From Aphelenchoides besseyi (taxonomy: Eukaryota > Nematoda > Chromadorea > Rhabditida > Aphelenchoididae): a stretch of DNA of 64,000 nucleotides. Made by a program: the position numbers and the translations under genes. Shown here in pieces: positions 39,176 to 50,742 of this stretch (position 1 is its first letter; the number at the start of each line of letters is the position of its first letter). The notes beneath the pieces are model-generated. The model ran no database searches, was not told where the DNA came from, and saw only the letters and a list, made by a program, of their open reading frames with translations. The stretch spans positions 15,934,001 to 15,998,000 of the forward strand of contig JAMPIQ010000001.1 in the NCBI GenBank assembly GCA_024699855.1. The letters are read 5' to 3'.

Positions 39176-39325
39176 ATGACGGGTACCTCCACAGGGTTAT
39201 TATTATCCTCCGACAATGCGCGAAAATATTTTCGGCAACTGACCGCTCTGTTCAACCATAAGCTCCGCATCCGAATGCAAAAGCTCGTGAAGTTTACCAC
39301 AGAGTCAAAGTTGCTCGCCCATTGA
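39176..39325 (+). CDS. Possible 49-aa basic peptide
   Basis: ATG frame encoding a 49-residue amphipathic, basic peptide (e.g. ARKYFRQLTALFNHKLRIR) between SKI2 and the large WAP/Tg1 gene. A TTTTAG lies 33 bp upstream and a five-codon upstream ORF precedes it. Codon texture is better than its surroundings, but there is no family match and chance is possible. Confidence 0.3.
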   Translation: MTGTSTGLLLSSDNARKYFRQLTALFNHKLRIRMQKLVKFTTESKLLAH

Positions 39326-39394
39326 GCTGTTCGATCGTTTTGATTTTCGAGCGAATCAATGGAGTCTTAACGTCCGTATTTTAGTCTTTCCGCT

Positions 39395-42300
39395 ATGATC
39401 TCAAGGCTAATTTTTATTCCAATAGTCGTAGCTCAAATTCAACCGTTGCTTCCGTCAATTCAAGGTTCTTGTTTGAGTCGGCCACCGGCTTGTGTTCTGA
39501 ATTGTGCCTACGGTTTCGTTTCGGGATTCGGTTCTTCTTGTTTGTGTTTATGCCAATCAAATCCATGTGCCGTAAGTTTTCGTTTGAGTTCTAATCCGAA
39601 TTTCGGTTCAGAGTCGAATTTGTCCGTTGGGTGAAAACTGCGAAGTTCGAGGCGGTTTGGCCGTTTGCCAACGTTCTGGTGAGTTTGCGACTATGACTTT
39701 CGTATTACTTTGGATTCAGTCATTGATCCACGTCCAATACCTCCGACTCGACAATCAACAACCGTCGGCGAATGTCCACGTTTGGTGGGCGGCAGTTGCG
39801 CAACACAATGTCGATCGGATGCCGATTGTAAATCTTCGATTACTGAGCTAAAATGTTGTTCCAATGGTTGTGGTTTTGAATGCGTGCAGCCAATCAATTA
39901 CGCACCAATCAAATCCTCGTTGGCGATTCAACCGATAGGTTAGTTGACCAGTTAACTTGACACCTAAATAGTTTAGGCACAACCAAGCTGCCGATAAACA
40001 GCGGATCGGTTACACGGGAAACGTCTCGTCAAGTCTCAACTGTACGAAGTGGTCAATGTCCATCACCAAATTTATTAAAACAATGCATCACGGAATGTGC
40101 TAACGATTCGGATTGTCCCGGCCAACTCAAATGTTGTCAATCGGCTTGTGGCTCTCGAATATGTTCACCAATAGAACGACCGACTAGTGATTTTGATTTC
40201 AGTCTTTTTGTTTACTGTTCGTTTAGCGTGTGTTCATCTGCTTTCCGCAATTCAACGACTTTCGTCACGTCATTTAGCCACGGGCTATGTGCCGACTTGT
40301 CATGCTTCCGGAACGTTTAGTCCCGTTCAATGTGATCGAGTGAGTGTTTGAGTTTTCTACATTGAAGCACGATATTTTCAGTCTTTTTGTTGGTGTGTGA
40401 ACATCGAAACGGGACATGAGATTGTCGGTACAAAGTTGAAAGTCGAAGAACGGGCGGATCTTAACTGTGCCGGTAATGTTATAAGAATAAGAGCTGATTG
40501 ATTGAATTGTTGCAGAACCACGAGATTGTCCAGTTAGTAGCAACGATTGTTTGCAGCGAAAAGTCGTTTGTCCTTTTGGTTTTAAAACCGACGAAAACGG
40601 ATGTCCATCGAGTGATTGCGAATGCAAAGATATCTGCGAGAAAGTTCGGTACGTTCACAGCTGATTGTTAGTCGTTGAAAAGGGGTTTAGATGTGATCGA
40701 AAGTTTCATGAGTGTCAATTGATTGAACCTGATTGCGGTGAACCACCTTGTCAACCGGTGCCAAAATGTAAGTAACAAGCGAGCAATAGAACAAACGATC
40801 TTCAGGTATCTTGAATCCCTGTCCCAATGGTCCACCGGCAACTTTACCTAACGGAGTGACCGCTTTGTGCACAGACGCAAATCCCTGCTACGAGAATCAT
40901 TGGTGTCATCAAGTGAGTTACTCAATTAAAATTTTACACATGAGTGAACTTTGGTGACAAATTTCCGGGAGAAATCTAAGCGTTGAGGTTGTTAAAAGCA
41001 AAAGCATTCAGATCGGTTACAATGGTTTGGGTTTTTGTTGTCGAGAACCCGAAGCAGCCGCTCGATTGACTTCGACTTGTGAAGCACGAGCACCACGCGT
41101 ATCGAACTCATCGACCGAATGCGACTCGGAATGTCGAGTTGACGCGGATTGCGAAAATCCACAACGTTGTTGTTTCGATGGTTGCGGATTGAAATGTACG
41201 GAAGGAAAAGTTCAAGAGCGAAAGTTTGTTGGATCAGAAAACAGAGGTAAGAGACGACCTGAAAACCAATAACTTTGCTTCTCAGTTCTTTTATATTCTT
41301 TGGATGCCGAGTGTCCGAAATTGCCGCGATCTTTGACTTGTGAAAAAGAATGCAAAGACGATAATGATTGTACTGGGCTACGTCGTTGTTGTAAAAACGG
41401 ATGTTCGTCGGTTTGTGCTTATCCACAGAAAACAACAGGTAAGTTATTGGGGCAAGAGAAGTTCTTTAGTATCATCTGTTTAGCGTGTTTGCATGATGCA
41501 ATAACCTTCGACTTGAACGGTTTGTTGCACGCTCCTCGTTGTAACTCGCACGGTGAATATCATGAAATCCAATGCGATGATGAGCGTTGTTATTGTGCTG
41601 AGCCGAAAGATGGTTCACCGATACCTCATTCGATTGTACCAAAAGGCCGGCGACCGGTTTGCAATCACGATTATCGTACACAATGCCAACAGTTGCGCTG
41701 TTCATCTAATTGTCAACATGGTTATCAATTCGACGAGAATGGATGTCCAACTTGCGAATGTAAAAACCCGTGCAGAGATTTGGAATGTAAATCTGGATTC
41801 ATTTGCACGATGATACCTGTCGAATGTGACGGCGACTATTGTCCTCAACAACCACGTTGTAAGTTCGAATATAGAAGTGTGTTTAAGTTGTTTAGGTGTT
41901 CCAAACATCTGCCAAGGAAACCCGTTATCCAACGATTACTCTTTGATTGAGCAGTGTAATGGAACAAATTGTCCACATGGTTTCACATGTCAATCCTTTG
42001 GATTACCGGGATCTGGCGGTCTTTGTTGTCCATTAGGCATTTCATCACAAGGCGGAGTTAAACCGACAGTTCATTCCGGCCAATGTCCAACCCAACAAAT
42101 TCGACTCACAAGTCGCCTAGGGTGTCTGATTCAATGCAAAGCAGATGCCGATTGTCAGCAGAACGAGAAATGTTGTTTTGATTCTTGTGGCACTTCTTGC
42201 ATTATCACTGGTAAATTGTGCTTGTTTTATTTCCTTGTTTAGTTCTAGGTCACAAAGTTATTTCGACCACAAAGTCAACTCGTCCGCGAGAGAAAATCGG

Positions 42301-45300
42301 CGAATGTCGTTCTCTACGTAATGTCAATAGAAACGACTGTCGATCTGGAGTCGATGAGTGTCAGAATGATTTGGAATGTCCGGGAACTCAAGTAAGTCAC
42401 TTCAACTACAGAACAATAACTTCTCACTTCAGAAATGTTGTTCGGATGGTTGTTATCGAAGATGTATGGATTCGCATCGTACTACCGCTTGCTTGCATTT
42501 AAAAGTTTGTACTTTTTCTACGATTGATCGAATTCTATGCTTCTAGACGGCACTGAAAGCATTTGGTCGCAATGTTAAATGCACATCAACTGGCGAATTT
42601 GAAACAACACAATGCAATGACGAATTCTGTTGGTGTGCGAATGTGTCCGGAGCCGAGATTGAAGGTACTCGTGTTGCCAGCAGTTTGACTCCTGATTGTC
42701 GGATGCGGCGCGTTTGTGCCGAACAGGAATGTACAAGCCGATGTGCGAATGGTTATCGAAAAGATGCAAATGGCTGCAACACCTGTGAATGCTCAACTCC
42801 ATGCGATGTAATTGATCAAAGAAGTCCAATAGATTATTTCGTTTTTAGGATCTAAAATGTCAAAACGATCAGTTTGTGTGTATCGCTCATGATGTTGAAT
42901 GTCTAACCAACGATTGTTCGCAAGTTCCTGTTTGTGTTCCAAATTTGTGTCCTTCGGGTCGACCGCTTTCCAGACATACTTGTCAATCCACAACTGACTG
43001 TCCACATGGTTCTCATTGTCGTTTGTTTGGTTTAACTCAAGGTGGCTACTGCTGCTCGGGAGTTGGTAAGTAGCTGTCACAATTCCAATATCTAAGTTCG
43101 TTTTCAGATGACCAAAAGAATGGAAAATGTCCTCAACAACCAAATTTCCCGTTACTGGGAGTTTCTTGTCGTTTGCAATGTCGATCGGACGACGATTGTA
43201 GTCGATCTGTTGAGCGGTGTTGTTTCAACGGCTGTGGAACAGAGTGCATGCCATCGGGTGCTTCAAAAAGTAATTCTGTGGCTACAAATCGACATCCTGG
43301 AGGTTAGTTTTTTCAGTCATTTCTATTCTAATCTTTTAGTTTCAGTTCCTCATCAGACAACGTGAGTTCCGTTTATTTGAAGGTTGTTGACTATTGTTTA
43401 GATGTCCGAATGCTCGCGATTTGGGTCATTCAATTTGCGGTAAACTGCGGGACAATGAATGCGAAAACGGTAACCAAGAATCGAAAGGTTTGCAATAACT
43501 AGTCGCTTAGACTCTGAATGCAATGGTAATCTGAAATGTTGTTTCAATGGTTGTGCCCGTTCATGTTTGCCTCCACAACGAGCCACTGCGTGTGTTCATT
43601 TGGCTGCTGCAGTCCACGCTTTGCAGCTTCTCGGAAATCGAAACTCATTTACGGTAGGTACTTAATGTGAATTTCTGGTGATTCTGTTAATTAGCCCATT
43701 TGTCGATCGGACGGTAGATTTGCACAAACTCAACGATTTGGATTGAATGAATGGTGTGTCGACGAGAGAGGAAGAGAAGTAGCCGGAACCAGGAGCAATT
43801 CTGGATCGCCAAATTGTCAACATCCACGTTCATGTCCTGCACTGATTTGTCGTCAACAATGTGAACTTGGTTTTGAGTTGAATGCCGATGGTTGTGAGGA
43901 ATGTGCGTGTCGAGATCCTTGTCGTTCTGTCACCTGTCCGTTGGATCATGTTTGTCGTTTGGTTTCGCCACAAGAATGCGAACTCGGTAACTGTGATCCT
44001 CTACCAAAATGTTTGTTCATCTTTAATTCAAATTGAATTCTTAATCATTAGGTATTCTGAATGTTTGTATACGTGGAGAACCGTTGACTCGACCTAATTC
44101 GCCGAGTTTGTTTACGTGCAATGACCAAAAATCTCAACGTTGTCCTCCCGGTTGGCATTGTACGCGTTTTGGTTTCGAATCAATCGGTTATTGTTGTGCC
44201 GGAGTTGGTAAGTGATTGAATTCATATGATCAGATCTTTTGCTGTAGTTCCCGAATCAGATCTCATATTGTCGGCAACCAAATGTCCAGCAACCCCACAA
44301 TCTTTGACTGATCATCGAGAACGTAAAGTCGAATGCCGTTGGAGTCGTGAATGTGCAGAAGATGAAGGTCCCTGTTGTTTCAACGGTCATGGAACATCGT
44401 GTTCACGAAGCAGTGAAGTCAAAGACTTAAGTGCCGCTGTAATCGCTCATCAAACGAAGACGGGAGTGCAGGGATTGTCTCCAATTAAAGTAATAAAACA
44501 AAGCTAATCAGCTCAATAATTTTTTAGCCTATTAATAACGAGCCAACCGTTGCTGATACAACAACCTCCGCTTGTCCTGTAAATCGATTCCAAAACCCTG
44601 GATGTAGAACTGAGTGTAAAGTTGATAGCGATTGTCGTAGCGAATTTCAACGTTGTTGTTCTTATGGTTGTGGTCGTCGCTGTTTGTATCCAATGATAGC
44701 TACTCCATGTGTCCATCGACTTGCCGTTTTGGCTGAAGAACAACAGAAACTTACAATTGAGAATCAACCAGTGATTCTACGAGACTCAGTTAGCAATTTT
44801 ACTTCAACTGTTCAATGTGCTTCAAGTGCCTTATACCGACGAACTCAATGCAATCAGCGAATTGGGTAAATTGGAATCTTCCAAACTTAACGTTTTTTTC
44901 AGTCAATGTTGGTGCGTAAATCCGGCGGATGGAAATGAGATACCCGGAACAAGATCGTCGATCGCTGTTCGGGGCGAACCAAACTGTTTAAGTAAGTCTG
45001 AAAGCTTGAAACTTACTAATGACCTTTAGGTCCACGAAAATGCGCCGTTCAATGCTCGAAGGAGGAATCGGAATGCGAACACGGAATTCGATTGGACAGA
45101 AACGGATGCCCAACCAATGGAGTTTGTGAATGTCGAAATCCGTGTGAAACATTTCAATGTGCTTTACCGGACGAAATTTGCGTCCTACGATCGGTTCAAT
45201 GTCCTCAACCGCCATGCCCAAAACAACCCACCTGTAAGCATTGAAGTTTCAAATATGCATTTCACATTCTTTCAGGTCGTCCATCTCCATGTGCTGCACG

Positions 45301-47683
45301 TACACTGCCATTGCGAACACCTCATCAAGTAGTCGAAACTTGTCGTCACGAAACCGATTGCGCTGGCGGCGAAGCGGAATGTCGAGCACTAGCGACGAGT
45401 GACGATGAAAATGGCTATAAAGTCGGAGTTTGTTGTCAAGTTGAAATCGGTAAGCCAGTTATTTGAAACAACTAACGTTTTGTCTTTAGAGCACACGATC
45501 AAAAACACAAAGAAATTGAAGGGAATCTGCCCATTGAAAGTCATAGATCCAACAGGTTCCTAGTCGTTGGTTTCCATCGTTAATTTGATAATTTAGAAGT
45601 GTGCAGTAAAAGATGTTCAAGTGACTCGGATTGCTCGTCGACAGAAACCAAATGTTGTGTTTACGGTTGTTCTTCGAGTTGTGAGAAACCGGGACCTTCG
45701 ACCAGTAAGCTGAATAAAATGTTAAGTTTCTTTTTATTACTCTTAGATTGCATGCACATGATGAACGCTGTCGAGAAATTACAAAACGATGGAGTCCCAA
45801 CACGTTTGTCTGTTCCTTCTTGTGACAATCAGAGTGGTGGGTTTGAAAGCACCAAATATAAATTCAACGGTTGTTTAGGTAATTACGTAGCTACTCAATG
45901 TGATAAGGACGGCAATTGTTGGTGTGTTGATCGAACCACAGGAGCGGAAGTCGTTGCGAGTCGAAGTGAACAACCACGTTTCGATGTTTGTAAAGGTAAG
46001 CGAGACGACCTACCACCGTCAATAAGAGAGTTTTAGCAAAGAAACGAGATTGTCAAGTAGACTGTTCAGATGAATTGACTTTGACTTGTCCTTTCGGTTT
46101 GGATTTGGATCGAAACGGTTGTCCAAAAACTTCGCAGTGTCGTTGTCGAAATCCGTGTGATTTCGTGGATTGTCCGGCTGACGAGATTTGTTTGCTAAGG
46201 TCTGATCCACTTATCTTCACTTACATCTCCGGTTTTAGATCTCGAGATTGTGCCGAAGAAGTTTGTTTGCCCGTGCCAATATGCGAACGAAATCCGTGCG
46301 ATCGTAATGAACGTCCGGCGCAAGAAGCTCGTGGTTTCTCGCAGTTTGCTTGTCTTCTAAATTCGACTCGTCCTTGTCCGGGCGGCTATCAGTGTACGGG
46401 ATTCGACGAGAGACAAATTGGCATCTGTTGTCCTTTGAGCTCAGCACCGACACATTCCGACGATCATAATCGTATTAGCAGTAGTTTGGGTCGTAGTTCG
46501 ACATTCACTCGACAAGTGGTTTGTCCACATGGAGAAATCTACACAAGAGATCGCGAGCCGGTGATTTGCTCGGCTTTGGGACCTAACACTTGTCCATCAA
46601 CTCATTACTGTGTTACCAATTCCGATGAACGAAACGGAAACTGCTGTCCGACAAAACGTTTTGTCTGCAATCTGGAACAAGACATCGGCAATTGCAATCA
46701 ACCGCAAACTCGCTTCTACTACGACTCCGAATCCCAAGCCTGTTTACCTTTCGTATTTGCCGGATGCAATGGAACGCTTAACAACTTCGAAACGGAGACC
46801 GCGTGTTCCAAATTTTGTATTGGAGTTGGTCAAACACTCAACGACGATTCGGAGCAAATCTATTCGTTGGGTTTCACGTTAACCGGACCGCTACGTCGTT
46901 CAAAGCACACGGACGCGTTTAATGAACGACTGCGCGATTACTTGATGGCAACCTTTCAATTGGACGATTCGGCGATTCGTGACCTATACGTCAAAGATGA
47001 CAATACGATTCGTTTCAATCTCATGGGCGAGCAAGCACAACAAAAATCGCAAGATATTTCGAAAGCGGTGAGTGAGAGCTTGCAAACTAGTAGCTACTGG
47101 TATTTAGGTCTCAAACGGTCAATTCAAATTCCGTTTCGGCGACGAAATTTACCAGGCAGAATCTCAGTCCTTATTCAGTCAGCAAATCGACACAAACATG
47201 AAAACCAATCTTTCAGGACTCTTATTTTGGGGTATTTATAGATAACAAGGTTATATAGGATCATAATTTCAGTTCTTCTAATCGCTTCGATTCTGTTCGC
47301 GTTGTCAGTGATTGCCATTTTGTGTTGTGTTTGTGTAAGTCCAAACGATCACTCAGCTAATCGTATTCTTTCAGTCATTTGTTCGTTCTCGTGCGGCGAA
47401 GGACGATCGATCCGCAGTTTTCCGTGGCGGCACTCCGACCTTCGGACCACTGAGTGGATTTGTCGGAATTCGTAGACGTGCTGATGGTCAAGTCGAACGT
47501 GCAACCTCGTCCACAGGCTCGGCATCAACGGTAGAAGCCGTCCCAGCGACAACTCAATCGGCCGACGATGTTCGACGAGTTCGAGTACCGCGGCAAAGAG
47601 GTCGTGCCGTTCATCCCACGATCGTCGGCCACGATCCACAAGCGCAAAGAAGATCTTCGAGTAGAACGACATTGTATTATTGA
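39395..47683 (+). CDS. Giant WAP / thyroglobulin-1 / antistasin / Kunitz / SEA membrane protein
   Basis: Roughly 35 short exons. The signal peptide (MISRLIFIPIVVAQ) is preceded by a TTTTAG 10 bp upstream. Domains by position: antistasin-like and EB (39460-39680); WAP pairs (39760-39890, 40050-40175); Tg1 with CWCV (40225-40470); antistasin (40515-40770); EB (40806-41050); then the same order repeats to 46290. After two EB units come one Kunitz domain (46665-46820; FVFAGCNGTLNNFETETAC), a SEA-like domain (about 46850-47200), a TM helix (FWVLLIASILFALSVIAILC, about 47220-47335) and a basic ~100-aa cytoplasmic tail. C. elegans C08G9.2 is built similarly. Likely a cell-surface protease inhibitor or matrix protein; function inferred. 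Stop 47681-47683, AATAAA 47713-47718. Confidence 0.88.
39760..46290 (+). repeat. Sixfold domain module WAP-WAP-Tg1-antistasin-EB
   Basis: Eleven WAP domains (CC-x-NGC-x-C ends), six Tg1 domains (CWC/CYC at about 40390, 41595, 42630, 43750, 44910, 45920) and matching antistasin (D-GC-x-C-EC) and EB units recur in the same order about every 1-1.2 kb. The units are diverged at DNA level, so this is an old internal tandem duplication rather than a recent satellite. Confidence 0.75.
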
Positions 47684-47839
47684 AAACTCCCTCATTTTTA
47701 TCTCTCTTATCAAATAAACACTAAAATTGATGAGTCATTTCGATCGGTGTGGAAATAAACGAGCGAGCGGCCTCTTTGCGTGTCATAAATCATTCACACC
47801 AACTAGTCGCTTCCTGTTTTTTGATCTAAACGCGTTGAA

Positions 47840-48342
47840 ATGAACATCAACCGAATCGTTTGCGTTCTCCAATGTTTCTTTCTTTTCGTTTTTTCGAAAA
47901 TCGTAAGTTCTCCTTAAGCAATTACTCACTTGTTCATGTTCAGTATCAAACTCAATATTTGGCCATGACGCAACGAATGAACTCGGGGAACAATCGAATC
48001 TACGATCCGAATCGCTTCAACTGCAATCCCTACTATCCGACCGGATGTGGTTGTTTGATCGAAGTTAACCGTCTACTCACTCTCCAGACCTTCAACTCAA
48101 CAGCAAAATGTCGTGGATTGGCCATCTGTTAGTCAACAACCTTCTTCGTTGACTTTCGAGTTTCAGCAAAAATCGTCAATAATCATGTGGAAGTTGATTA
48201 TGAATTGAAACGGAAACTGCAAACAATGAAAGCGAACTGTTTGCCGCGACCACACGAAGGTTGTCGATGTGTTGAACATCGGAAAGATGGACGAACGATA
48301 AGAAAAATTTATCAGAATGATGGCGAGTGTTCGATTTCTTGA
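47840..48342 (+). CDS. Small secreted protein with paired cysteines
   Basis: Exons 47840-47902, 47944-48127, 48167-48342; 140 aa. Signal peptide MNINRIVCVLQCFFLFVFS; the mature part carries CNPYYPTGCGC and, in the last exon, CLPRPHEGCRCVEH, two similar C-x(6-7)-C-x-C units. It is 157 bp after the large WAP/Tg1 gene and 95 bp before the next, same strand. The stop is TGA immediately followed by ATAAA, forming AATAAA with its last base. No family recognised. Confidence 0.7.
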
Positions 48343-48436
48343 ATAAATTGATCTGAAAGGAGTGATTGATTATGGGAAGTTGGCGACATAGGATCTTACA
48401 TTAAGCTCTGTCAGAAACAACGGTTTGAGTTGAACG

Positions 48437-49637
48437 ATGTTAAGGACTTTCATTCTCATGCAACTCATTGGTTTTGCTGTTTGTCAGAGTCCAATACGAC
48501 TGGAAGGTCGACAGATTCGGAACCAAAAACCGCAAGGTTCAGTCAACAACATTTTTTCAATTGGTAGGTTGAACAGAAAGGAATCTAACGATCAGCAGGC
48601 GATTTGATTTTGTTCAATATCACTATCGGCAATAAGATTCGCGAGGTTTTCGTCGAGACTGTTGATCTAATTATGTGGCTTTTCGCATCGGATCGTCTAA
48701 TTCAAAAGCCGTTGGCCAACTTCACAGACAACGAAGTGCTTGACAACTCAGCGGCTTCGGGACAATTTCACGTTGGAAAGTTTGAGATTGGCGACTTAAA
48801 GTTTGAATTGTATTTTGGAGTTACACAGAAACTTTACAATCAACTCAATTTTGATGGAAAATTGAGTTTGGGTTGGTTGAATGTCGCTGAAGGTGTGAAT
48901 CCGCTAATGCCGAAGAACTCGACGGTGATTCGTCGTCTTCTTCAATGGTTCCCAGAAGACCAAAAACTCTATACCGTTTGGCTGGATAAGTGAGTTCTCA
49001 GCATATTAATCTTCATAGCTACAGATTTTCCATGAATGCAAAAGCTCAACTAACTTTCGGTGGTTTGGATGCCGATCATTGTGATTCTTCAATTCAGTTT
49101 GTTCCATTTCCTGATGTTACTTCAATTTTCCCGTCATACAAAGTTTTCCAACTTGACAGGTGAGTTATCGGAACCAAGGGTTGTTAATGATTGCAGTTTC
49201 TCGTATTCAAACTTCAAACTCATTGTTTTATATGACTCGTTGATTGCCGTTGGTTATCCAGCTCTTCAATTGCCTTCGGAAGTCTACGATCTGATTCTAC
49301 GCCAACTGAGTCCGCAGTTTGATTGGAGTTCCGGATTTCTGACTGTCGATTGCAATTCGGATTTTGCGGATTTTCGATTCGAAATCGGTGGTCGAATTTT
49401 CGCAGTTCCTCAAAGCGAATTTGTTTTGGACGTTAGTTAACTGTACAATCAATCATCGACTCTTTTTAGCTTCAACTCGCCGACAACAAGTGTGTGTTGG
49501 CGATTGCAAAACGCGAGATTGTCCACTCGGCTGATGAACCGCCAACAATCCTTGGAAATCCGTTTCTTCGTTCCGGTCATTGTGTTGTTTTTGACGTTTC
49601 AAATGATCGTATTGGCTTCACGTCTCCTGTCCAATAA
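48437..49637 (+). CDS. Pepsin-like aspartic protease homologue, catalytically dead
   Basis: Exons 48437-48563, 48599-48989, 49025-49159, 49197-49431, 49470-49637; 351 aa. Signal peptide MLRTFILMQLIGFAVCQ. Pepsin-family landmarks: FNITIGNKIREVFVE, GKLSLGWLN, AQLTFGGLDADHC, the C-terminal ILGNPFLRSGHCVVFDVSN and RIGF. The first catalytic motif, normally DTGSSNLW, reads ETVDLIMW, and the second, normally DTGTSLIA, reads VLYDSLIA, so both catalytic Asp are replaced (Glu and Val). Frame and splice sites are intact, so the gene looks maintained, perhaps as a binding protein or inhibitor. The stop codon lies within AATAAA (49633-49638). Confidence 0.88.
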
Positions 49638-49638
49638 A
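49633..49638 (+). terminator. Polyadenylation signal containing the stop codon
   Basis: CAA-TAA-A: AATAAA overlaps the TAA stop (49635-49637) of the pepsin-like gene. Confidence 0.6.
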
Positions 49639-50742
49639 CTTGATTCGGTCTAGGATGTTGGATATTTTAGCGGATTCTTGATTCAACGGCCACTATGACT
49701 TTAGATTCTTGCCAAATTTGAGTTGACAGTTTGGCGTGTAGCGATGAAAGATAAACCAAAAAAGTCATTAACACTTAATGATGGTAGACAATCTTTTTTG
49801 CTAAACATGTGAAGACTTTTAATTGCATAATTAACTACTAGAACATTAATGTGGTCGGACTGATAGCTTTCAGCTCTTCATTTGCTTCAGGCTCAAAAGA
49901 TTGACGAAATCGGAGCATGAACTTAACGTCTTTCAGTCCTCCGTGTACCAGTTTAAAGGATTCTCCTAGTCAACAGTCTTCTTCTACCATCGTTTCCAAT
50001 CTTTCCGAAAAATTGTCGACACGTCAAGAAACATCTTTGGATGATAGAAACAGTCAGTTAACGTCATATCCGAAATATTATAAGATAAGGGTTAATTTTT
50101 TTAATAGGCCATTGACATACCAGTTAGTGTTTTTATATTTCCAGTTAAGCGCGATATGAACAAAACAAACTGGCTGCGACCAGTTCACGAATTTGACTGA
50201 ATCGCAAAAGCTACAAAGCCACTTGTTCAGTTTTGTAGTTTTCGATAAAGAACTTAATAGTTGGTCGGCAATTATGTTCACGTAAACTTCTGACCATAAG
50301 TTCAAGAAAGTGATCTACGTAGTTATCTTCCTGCTTTCAATCTACCAAAGAGGTTGCAACAAGTTCCAACGAGTTCTTTTTTCTATCGTTCAAGATGTTT
50401 TATCAAAAAGAAGGTTGCTAGTTTGGTTGAAAACTAGTGGATTAACAAGTGGGAGTTTAGAAATCGTTAAAAATTCTATTCAACAAGCTTCTACGGTTTT
50501 GTTGACAACTAGTCGTCTAATCGTTTTGTAGTCATTTAAAGAATCTGAACTATCTATTGAGGTGGACATTTCTAGTGGTTAGATTACTGCTGTTTCAATT
50601 ATGAAAACCAACCAGACATGCAAATCAAGAATGTTGTTTATAGTGGCAAAAACATTAATTCATTCCACAGACTCGAAAACAATTTAAGACACGGAAAAAT
50701 ACAACGTAAGAAAGTAAATACCTGATAAGAAAAAGACACTGT
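49638..50742. other. Gene-poor 1.1-kb convergent spacer
   Basis: AT-rich DNA between convergent genes. Frames at 49917-50159 and 50310-50531 (+) have no family resemblance and no convincing splice context. I see nothing else definite. Confidence 0.5.

Noticed and set aside
47349..47672. 107-aa minus-strand ORF
   Set aside because: Antisense shadow of the cytoplasmic-tail exon of the WAP/Tg1 membrane protein.
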